From positions 1 through 6,483 of the forward strand of contig JABIVN010000170.1 of NCBI GenBank assembly GCA_018667205.1: a DNA stretch of 6,483 bases. The letters are read 5' to 3'. This DNA comes from Gammaproteobacteria bacterium (GTDB lineage Bacteria; Pseudomonadota; Gammaproteobacteria; Pseudomonadales; Azotimanducaceae). Under the pieces are notes generated by a model that had not been told where the DNA came from, made no database searches, and saw only the letters and a program-made list of their open reading frames with translations. Of this stretch, positions 1 through 6,483 are shown piece by piece. Both the position numbers and the translations under genes were made by a program. Numbering within the stretch: the stretch's first letter is position 1; each line of letters starts with the position of its first letter.

Positions 1-230
1 ATCCTGAAAATCCCGACAAAGATCTGACAGCGGTGGTAACAGGTGATCGCGACCCTGGCTATGGGTCAACCTGTAAGATGATTGCCGAAAGCGCCGTATG
101 CCTTGCTGTGGATGATCTTGACGCCGCGGGTGGGATCATGACGCCAGCCTCAGCGATGGGTGATTTGTTGATTTCTCGTCTGGCTGAAAAGGGCGGCATG
201 AGCTTTACGATTAAAGGTACGGAAGAATAA
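1..230 (+). CDS. Saccharopine dehydrogenase-family oxidoreductase, C-terminal fragment (5' end outside window)
   Basis: The reading frame is open from the left edge (first full codon at base 3) to the TAA at 228-230, giving 75 residues of C-terminus. The segment VTGDRDPGYGSTCKM followed by ESAVCLA and then GGIMTPASAMGD is typical of the C-terminal end of saccharopine dehydrogenase-like / trans-acting enoyl reductase proteins, which usually run to about 400 residues with an N-terminal Rossmann NAD(P)-binding fold. That N-terminal half lies outside the window, so cofactor motifs cannot be checked. Members of this family are often not true saccharopine dehydrogenases, and the substrate here is unknown. 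The GTG at 33 is internal: the frame continues upstream with family-like sequence, so it is not the start. The gene ends 91 bases before dnaE and has no evident functional link with it. The family call is fairly secure; the specific function is not. Confidence 0.75.
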   Translation, partial: PENPDKDLTAVVTGDRDPGYGSTCKMIAESAVCLAVDDLDAAGGIMTPASAMGDLLISRLAEKGGMSFTIKGTEE

Positions 231-243
231 ATCTATTCTTTTA

Positions 244-275
244 GAGCGCTGCCTCTTTAGCCGGAATCAGCGTTC
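244..275 (+). other. Imperfect inverted repeat, possible 3'-end hairpin of the upstream gene
   Basis: Bases 244-251 (GAGCGCTG) can pair with 268-275 (CAGCGTTC) to form an 8-bp stem with one G-U pair and a 16-base loop. It begins 14 bases after the stop codon of the upstream oxidoreductase gene. There is no T-run after the right arm, so it is not a classical intrinsic terminator. It may protect the transcript's 3' end or be chance. Seen directly: the complementarity. Inferred: any role. Confidence 0.3.
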
Positions 276-276
276 G

Positions 277-282
277 TATAAG
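277..282 (+). promoter_or_regulatory. Possible -10 box of a dnaE promoter (TATAAG)
   Basis: TATAAG matches five of six bases of the sigma-70 -10 consensus and lies 40 bases before the dnaE start codon. No convincing -35 element is found 16-18 bases upstream (TCTTTA at 254-259 is poor), and there is no TG extension. If used, transcription would begin near 289-290, in the centre of the palindrome at 280-299. Weak on its own. Confidence 0.25.
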
Positions 283-299
283 ATGATTAAAGTCATCTT
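280..299 (+). repeat. Perfect 7-bp inverted repeat before dnaE: operator-like site or weak terminator
   Basis: AAGATGA (280-286) and TCATCTT (293-299) are exact inverted copies separated by six bases (TTAAAG). The site lies between the upstream gene and dnaE. As RNA the stem is AT-rich and only three T residues (298-300) run out of it before CCTCGG, so it would be a poor intrinsic terminator. As DNA it is a 20-bp dyad centred on the start point predicted from the -10-like box at 277-282, which would suit a repressor site. The sequence cannot separate these readings. Confidence 0.35.
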
Positions 300-321
300 T
301 CCTCGGTCGATCTAGCCACCA

Positions 322-3300
322 ATGAAGCAGGAATTCGTTCACCTTCGCGTCCATTCAGAGTATTCACTGAGCGACGGGATGGTGCGAATCAAACCGTTGG
401 TAGCAGAGTGTGTTCGCCAGAAAGCGCCAGCAGTCGCTGTGACGGACCGTAACAATCTTTTTGGGCTGGTTAAATTCTATAAAGCCGCCGAATCCGGTGG
501 CGTTAAACCAATCGTTGCCAGCGACATCTGGGTGGTTGGTGACAATTCCAATGAAGAAGCAACGCCCTTGGTTCTAGTCGCCAGGAATGACAAGGGTTAC
601 CGGAACCTGTGTGAATTATTGTCCCATTCCTATTCCGAAGGCCAATCAATGGGTGTTGCCGGACTCACCCGAAGCTCGATTGCAGAGAAATCTTATGGCT
701 TGATTTGCCTCTCTGGCGGGCGTGAGGGGGACGTGGGCAAGGCATTGCTAGCCGGTAACGTCGAAGAGGCAAAACGGCTAGCTAAAAGATGGCAAGAAAT
801 TTTTCCGGATGCCTTTTACATCGAGCTGCATCGAACCGGCCGAGTTTCTGAAGAAGATTACAATGTAATGGCGGTCGATCTAGCCATCGAGTTGGGCTGC
901 CCCGTCGTGGCGACCAATGACGTGCGTTTTCTCGCTCAAGAGGAGTTTGAAGCCCACGAGGTTCGGGTGTGTATTCATGATAGTAGAACCTTGGACGACC
1001 CCAGACGGGAACGCCGCTATAGCGATCAGCAATACCTGAAAACCGCTCAGGAGATGATTGAGCTGTTTACTGACATTCCTGAGGCGCTCGAAAATTCGGT
1101 CGAGATCGCGAAACGCTGTAATGTAAGTTTGGACTTGGGTAATTATTACCTGCCCGAATATCCAGTCCCTGAAGGTATGACCACAGAAGCATTTCTCAAT
1201 GACGTATCAGCCGAGGGGTTGAATGTGCGACTTGAGAAAATACTCGATCCAGCAAATGAAGTGCCTGCGGCCAAGAGCCGAAAAGAGTACGAAGACCGGC
1301 TGGCATTCGAGTTAGGCGTTATCAACTCGATGGGATTTCCCGGTTACTTTTTGATCGTGATGGAATTCATACAGTGGGCGAAGGAAAATGATATCCCCGT
1401 TGGCCCTGGGCGAGGTTCTGGTGCCGGGTCACTGGTCGCCTATGCCTTGAAAATAACAGACGTTGACCCTCTCGAGTATGACTTGCTCTTCGAGCGGTTT
1501 CTTAATCCCGAACGCGTGTCCCTTCCGGATTTTGATATCGATTTTTGTATGGATGGTCGAGACAAGGTTATCCAACACGTGACCGAGCGATACGGCCGGC
1601 AAGCGGTTTCCCAGATTATTACCTTTGGCACCATGGCGGCGAAGGCCGTGGTCAGGGACGTTGCACGAGTTCAAGGCAAGCCTTATGGTCTTGCGGACAA
1701 GTTGTCCAAATTGATCCCTTTCGAACCTGGTATGACGTTAACGCGGGCCCTGGAAGAAGAGCCGTTACTAGAAGAGTTTGTGAGAACCAGTGAAGAAGCC
1801 GGTGAAATCATGGAGATGGCTTTTAAGCTGGAGGGTCTTGCTCGCAATGTAGGCCGTCATGCGGGTGGTGTTGTGATTGCGCCAACCCGATTGACCGATT
1901 TTGTGCCGACATACTGTGACGAAACGGGCGGTGGTCTGATGACCCAGTTCGACATGAACGACGTCGAGCAGGCAGGTCTGGTTAAGTTCGATTTTCTGGG
2001 GCTGCGTACCCTGACAATTATCGACAATGCTGTAAAAAGCATTAACCAACGAAATAAACTGCAGGGTGAGCCTCAGGTCGATATCGAAACGATACCGCTT
2101 GAAGACGGCAATATTTACGCAGATCTGCGACAAGCGAAGACGACTGCCGTATTCCAGCTTGAGTCAAGGGGTATGAAGGACCTGATGAAAAAGGTCAAAC
2201 CAGAGCGCTTTGCGGACATCGTTGCGCTGGTGGCGCTGTTTCGGCCGGGTCCAATGCAGTTGGCAGACGATTTCATTAACAACAGGAAACTGGGGCGTGA
2301 GAACGTCGACTTTTTGCATCCCAGTTTGGAACACGTATTGGAAGACACCTTTGGTGTCATGCTTTACCAGGAACAGGTGATGCAGATCGCTCAAATTCTG
2401 GCCGGGTATACGCTGGCTGATGCCGACCTGCTGCGGCGAGCAATGGGTAAGAAGAAACCCGAAGAAATGGCCATGCAGCGAGAGATATTTTTAGCAGGTG
2501 CTACCGCCAACGATGTCGAGGCGAAACAGGCGGGTCATATCTTCGACCTGATGGAGAAGTTTGCTGGCTATGGCTTCAATAAGCCTCACTCGGTTGCCTA
2601 TGCGTTGATTGCCTATCAGACGGCCTGGCTAAAACACTATTTTCCCGCCGACTTTATGGCAGCAGTGCTGTCGGCCGACATGCAAAATACAGACAAGGTC
2701 GTCACGAACATTGAAGAATGTCGAGAAATGAAAATGAGCCTGCAGCCACCAGATGTTAATCGCGGTGGTTTTCGTTTTATTGCCGACACTGAATCAAGCA
2801 TCGTTTATGGCCTGGGCGCGATCAAAGGCCTGGGTGAAGGACCAATTGAGTCCATCGTCAAGTGCCGAGAAGCAGAGGGTTGTTTCGGGGACCTTTTTGA
2901 GTTTTGTGAAAAAGTTGACCAGAGAAAAGTGAATAAACGTGCCCTTGAGGCGCTGGTTGGCAGCGGTGCACTGGATCAGTTGGTGAGCCAGGTGCCTGCG
3001 GATTGTCCTGATGTCATTGGCTTTAAACGAGCGTTATTGATGGCGAACCAGGAAGAAGCTGTTGGTCTTGCAGATCAGAAAGCCAAAAACGAGCTTAGCG
3101 GGTTGGTTGATCTTTTTGGTAGCGAAGTCCTGGTGAGTGATTCCGAAGAAGGGCGTTACAACCATACTGAAAACTTGCGTAACTTATCTTTTAAGGACCG
3201 GTTGGGCAAAGAGAAAGACTCCCTTGGGTTATTCCTGACCGGGCATATGGTTGATGAGTACAAAGAGGACTTTGAGCACTTCACTGACCTGCGTCTGAGT

Positions 3301-3837
3301 AGACTCCGAACGGGCCAAAGTGCGGTCACCGTGGGTGGGCTCGTGTTCGCGATGCGGGCGATGAAAAGTAAACGCGGTGGCACTAATGCGTTTGTGACGC
3401 TGGACGATAAAACCGGCCGTCTTGAAGTTCAAATATTCGGTGACTTGTATGATCAGGTTAGGGAAAAGCTGAAAAAGGACGAGATTATATTTGTGCGAGG
3501 GTCCATCGAGGACGATGATTTTACGGGTGGCAAGAAGATGCGGGCGACTGAGGTGATGACCCTTGAGGAAGCCCGGGCAAGAAAAGTATCCCAGCTAAAG
3601 GTCGAGATCGATGCCTGTCACTTGTGTGATGGTTTCATTGAAAAACTTGCCGGAATACTTCAACCCTTTCGTCCAAGGGATACGGTCGGTTGTCCTGTCG
3701 CTGTCAAAATCGTGAATAAGCTGTCGCAGGGAGATGTGATTCTTGGCGATGACTGGCGAGTCATCCCCCATGACGACTTGCTCCAGAACCTGAAGGAACA
3801 TTACGGTTCGGAGAAAGTTCACCTGCAGTATGCCTGA
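322..3837 (+). CDS. dnaE: DNA polymerase III alpha subunit (replicative DNA polymerase, DnaE1 type)
   Basis: Catalytic subunit of the chromosomal replicase, a C-family polymerase that acts in the cytoplasm with the clamp, the clamp loader and a separate proofreading subunit. At 1171 residues it is close to the E. coli protein (1160). Seen in order: an N-terminal PHP domain (about 6-270) whose first metal motif is degenerate, R9-V-H11 in place of HxH as in E. coli, so intrinsic nuclease activity is unlikely; GPGRGSGAGS at 361-370; catalytic aspartates D403 and D405 in PDFDIDF, and D557 in VKFDFLGLRT (E. coli D401, D403, D555); fingers with FRPGP at 640-644, YQEQVMQ from 682 and RRAMGKKKPEEMA; a clamp-binding-like segment LVDLF at 928-932; an OB fold (about 1001-1075); and a C-terminal domain that in E. 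coli contacts tau. The start is fixed by an in-frame TAG at 313-315 and by family homology beginning at residue 5. No Shine-Dalgarno sequence precedes the ATG. tilS follows at the stop codon. Confidence 0.98.
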   Translation: MKQEFVHLRVHSEYSLSDGMVRIKPLVAECVRQKAPAVAVTDRNNLFGLVKFYKAAESGGVKPIVASDIWVVGDNSNEEATPLVLVARNDKGYRNLCELLSHSYSEGQSMGVAGLTRSSIAEKSYGLICLSGGREGDVGKALLAGNVEEAKRLAKRWQEIFPDAFYIELHRTGRVSEEDYNVMAVDLAIELGCPVVATNDVRFLAQEEFEAHEVRVCIHDSRTLDDPRRERRYSDQQYLKTAQEMIELFTDIPEALENSVEIAKRCNVSLDLGNYYLPEYPVPEGMTTEAFLNDVSAEGLNVRLEKILDPANEVPAAKSRKEYEDRLAFELGVINSMGFPGYFLIVMEFIQWAKENDIPVGPGRGSGAGSLVAYALKITDVDPLEYDLLFERFLNPERVSLPDFDIDFCMDGRDKVIQHVTERYGRQAVSQIITFGTMAAKAVVRDVARVQGKPYGLADKLSKLIPFEPGMTLTRALEEEPLLEEFVRTSEEAGEIMEMAFKLEGLARNVGRHAGGVVIAPTRLTDFVPTYCDETGGGLMTQFDMNDVEQAGLVKFDFLGLRTLTIIDNAVKSINQRNKLQGEPQVDIETIPLEDGNIYADLRQAKTTAVFQLESRGMKDLMKKVKPERFADIVALVALFRPGPMQLADDFINNRKLGRENVDFLHPSLEHVLEDTFGVMLYQEQVMQIAQILAGYTLADADLLRRAMGKKKPEEMAMQREIFLAGATANDVEAKQAGHIFDLMEKFAGYGFNKPHSVAYALIAYQTAWLKHYFPADFMAAVLSADMQNTDKVVTNIEECREMKMSLQPPDVNRGGFRFIADTESSIVYGLGAIKGLGEGPIESIVKCREAEGCFGDLFEFCEKVDQRKVNKRALEALVGSGALDQLVSQVPADCPDVIGFKRALLMANQEEAVGLADQKAKNELSGLVDLFGSEVLVSDSEEGRYNHTENLRNLSFKDRLGKEKDSLGLFLTGHMVDEYKEDFEHFTDLRLSRLRTGQSAVTVGGLVFAMRAMKSKRGGTNAFVTLDDKTGRLEVQIFGDLYDQVREKLKKDEIIFVRGSIEDDDFTGGKKMRATEVMTLEEARARKVSQLKVEIDACHLCDGFIEKLAGILQPFRPRDTVGCPVAVKIVNKLSQGDVILGDDWRVIPHDDLLQNLKEHYGSEKVHLQYA

Positions 3838-5155
3838 GGCGGGTTTCGTGCACGAAAAAACCTGGATCGAAACCCTGCTGCATTATCTCCAGAATCAGAA
3901 AATTAAACGTCTGGTCGTCGGCCTTAGCGGCGGCGTCGATTCGGTCGTCCTGCTGGATCTTGTGAGCCAGATCAAGAACGTTCCGGTTTCAGCGTTACAT
4001 GTTAATCATCAACTCCACCCTCGGTCTGATGAGTACGAAAGCTTCTGCATTGCCCTGGGTAAGAAATACCAGCTTGGCGTGCACTGTCAAAGGGTTGCCG
4101 TCAGTGAGCAGGGAAGCCTTGAAGCCAGAGCCAGAGAGGCCAGGTACGAGGTGTTTGAGCAGCATTTGGTCCAAGGTGATCTGCTGTTGCTTGCGCACCA
4201 CGCGGACGATCAGGTAGAAACGGTTCTGTTCAGGTTGTTTCGTGGCGGCAGGGTGCCTGGGCTTGAAGGAATGCCGGTTACCAGGGCGATCGGCAAGGCC
4301 TTGCTGCACAGGCCGTTGCTGGGAGTTCTGCGCGCTGATATCGAAAAACATGCCAGGGAGCATAAGCTTGTCTGGTGTGAAGACCCGACGAATGCCGACG
4401 TTGATGCCGACAGGAACTATATTCGGCACAAGGTTATGCCCGTGATCGATGATCGTTTCCCCGGTGCTAAAAAAGCACTGCTGGCGGGCTTGGGGAGAGA
4501 CCAAATAGCCAGAGTGCAGCTGAACGAACGGCTAAGCGAGCAGTTGGAACAGGTTCGTGATTCACTCGATGGTCTGAGATTGAATCTATTGCGCCGGATG
4601 TCGCACCAAGAGCTGGTACTGCTTTTGACCCACTGGCTGGAAGATCTGAACCTACCGCAACCCAGTGGCAGAATGCTGCTAGAGTTGGCTGGTAATATTG
4701 CGAAGCAAAATAGAATTGATATGGCGGCTAGCGAACTCGAGTTTCGTGAGCAGGGCGATGTGGTCTACGTCTTGCGGCCATTACCACCCATGGTGTTTGT
4801 AAGTTGTCCTCTTGGTGACTTTGAATTTTCCGGCGGTCGTGTGTCTAGCAACGCCATCAAAGGGGGCGCGCTGCGAGCGTCATCGGACTATACGGTGGCT
4901 TTCCGGTCGGGCAAGGAAAAGATCCGAATAGGGAAGAATAGGGATATTAAAAATATTTTTCAGGAAAGCCGTGTCCCTTCCTGGCTCAGGGACCGGATCC
5001 CTTTAATCTACTCGGGGGATGAATTAGTGGCGATAGCCGCGGTACCTGACTGGCAGATCTCTATGAGGGTTGCCGACGGATGGGCGGCCGGGATCGAAGA
5101 AGAGGGCTTTAATGTCTCTCTTTCTCTGGCTGACAGCGTGCTGCGAGACTGCTGA
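3830..5155 (+). CDS. tilS: tRNA(Ile)-lysidine synthetase
   Basis: Uses ATP and lysine to convert C34 of the CAU-anticodon tRNA-Ile to lysidine, which switches it from methionine to isoleucine identity and AUA reading; essential in most bacteria. The protein is 441 residues from the ATG at 3830 (E. coli about 432). Seen: the PP-loop ATP-binding motif SGGVDS at 33-38; HHADDQVET at 123-131; EDPTN at 184-188 and DRNYIRHKV from 194, both characteristic of the N-terminal catalytic domain (about 26-215); a middle TilS domain (about 250-325); and a C-terminal TilS_C domain (about 353-431) with IRIGKNRDIKNIFQE and PSWLRDRIPLIY, matching the family pattern of a basic stretch followed by PxWLRDxxPL. The ATG start overlaps the dnaE 3' end by eight bases; a GTG at 3848 with a better ribosome-binding site would give 435 residues and no overlap. 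Close packing suggests co-transcription with dnaE. In Pseudomonas-type genomes accA lies between these two genes and is absent here. Confidence 0.96.
   Translation: MPEAGFVHEKTWIETLLHYLQNQKIKRLVVGLSGGVDSVVLLDLVSQIKNVPVSALHVNHQLHPRSDEYESFCIALGKKYQLGVHCQRVAVSEQGSLEARAREARYEVFEQHLVQGDLLLLAHHADDQVETVLFRLFRGGRVPGLEGMPVTRAIGKALLHRPLLGVLRADIEKHAREHKLVWCEDPTNADVDADRNYIRHKVMPVIDDRFPGAKKALLAGLGRDQIARVQLNERLSEQLEQVRDSLDGLRLNLLRRMSHQELVLLLTHWLEDLNLPQPSGRMLLELAGNIAKQNRIDMAASELEFREQGDVVYVLRPLPPMVFVSCPLGDFEFSGGRVSSNAIKGGALRASSDYTVAFRSGKEKIRIGKNRDIKNIFQESRVPSWLRDRIPLIYSGDELVAIAAVPDWQISMRVADGWAAGIEEEGFNVSLSLADSVLRDC
3836..3850 (+). promoter_or_regulatory. Ribosome-binding site and alternative GTG start for tilS
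   Basis: GAGG (3836-3839) overlaps the dnaE stop codon (TGA, 3835-3837) and lies eight bases before an in-frame GTG at 3848-3850. For the upstream ATG at 3830 the nearest purine-rich block is GGAGA at 3810-3814, 15 bases away and too distant to be typical. By ribosome-binding-site spacing the GTG is the better start. The six residues it would remove lie ahead of the conserved region. Placing the site in the stop codon fits translational coupling to dnaE. Confidence 0.5.
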
Positions 5156-5240
5156 CAGTTTTAAAGAGATGCTTAAAAATGCTTGCCGTGTGCTGACGCG
5201 AAAATAACGGGCCGAAAGCCTGTCACGTCCAAGAATTACA

Positions 5241-5269
5241 TTGAGGCAGATTGGCCTACGTGTTAGTCT
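5241..5269 (+). promoter_or_regulatory. Candidate extended -10 promoter for pyrG
   Basis: TTGAGG at 5241-5246 (four of six to the -35 consensus) is followed by a 17-base spacer and TAGTCT at 5264-5269 (three of six to the -10 consensus), which has an upstream TG at 5261-5262 in extended -10 register. A start 6-8 bases downstream of this -10 falls on the CCC at 5275-5277, the beginning of the inverted repeat over the pyrG ribosome-binding site. Competing -10-like boxes are TGTAAT (5269-5274, no matching -35) and TATATT (5302-5307, with TTGGTC at 5281-5286 but a 15-base spacer and almost no leader). Inference from consensus matching only. Confidence 0.35.
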
Positions 5270-5273
5270 GTAA

Positions 5274-6483
<1,210 letters not shown>

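Noticed and set aside
1768..2133. Antisense open frame of 121 codons opposite dnaE
   Set aside because: It is inside conserved dnaE sequence covering the catalytic D557 region; no family resemblance and no ribosome-binding site were evident.
3995..4504. Antisense open frame of 169 codons opposite tilS
   Set aside because: It lies wholly within the confidently identified tilS coding region, its translation shows no recognisable domain, and it mirrors the codon bias of the sense gene.
5168..5184. Direct repeat ATGCTT-AAAA(T)-ATGCTT just after tilS
   Set aside because: Two 6-base copies in an AT-rich stretch are too short to support a binding site or mobile-element scar.
5207..5223. Small hairpin ACGGGC-CGAAA-GCCTGT after tilS, considered as a terminator
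   Set aside because: The 6-bp stem (one G-U pair) is followed by CACGTCC with no T-run, so it does not qualify as an intrinsic terminator.
5224..5262. Bulged inverted repeat CACGTCCAA ... TTGGCCTACGTG upstream of pyrG, considered as a second leader element
   Set aside because: The pairing needs a 3-base bulge and an 18-base loop and overlaps the predicted promoter, so it would be untranscribed in the pyrG message; chance is likely.

Overview
The window looks like ordinary core chromosome from a gammaproteobacterium. The replicative polymerase and CTP synthase both read most like gammaproteobacterial versions, and the order dnaE-tilS-pyrG matches the backbone of the dnaE-accA-tilS-pyrG-kdsA-eno cluster known from Pseudomonas and relatives. 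Base composition is near 50% GC and uniform, with nothing that points to recent transfer. The sequence does not allow a genus call. An uncultured or environmental lineage is possible, but that is a guess.

Layout, all on the + strand: (1) 1-230, the 3' end of a saccharopine dehydrogenase-family oxidoreductase. (2) 231-321, a short gap with two inverted repeats and a possible -10 box. (3) 322-3837, dnaE, the complete catalytic alpha subunit of DNA polymerase III. (4) 3830-5155 (or 3848-5155), tilS, the tRNA-Ile lysidine synthetase, overlapping or touching the dnaE stop. (5) 5156-5324, a 169-base gap with a candidate extended -10 promoter and a perfect 8-bp inverted repeat whose right arm covers the pyrG Shine-Dalgarno sequence. 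(6) 5325 to the window end, pyrG, CTP synthase, cut inside its glutaminase domain just after the nucleophilic cysteine.

The genes are housekeeping: DNA replication, maturation of the AUA-reading tRNA, and CTP supply. dnaE and tilS are packed tightly enough to be co-transcribed and probably translationally coupled. pyrG has its own leader. No mobile element, CRISPR array, tRNA, rRNA or defence system is visible, and I do not see a new multi-gene system. The most interesting item is the pyrG leader: its layout resembles the CTP-sensing start-site switch known for enteric pyrC and pyrD, here placed before the gene that makes CTP. Secondary points are the absence of accA between dnaE and tilS, an unusual CYGLH sequence around the CTP synthase nucleophile, and a non-canonical clamp-binding motif in DnaE.
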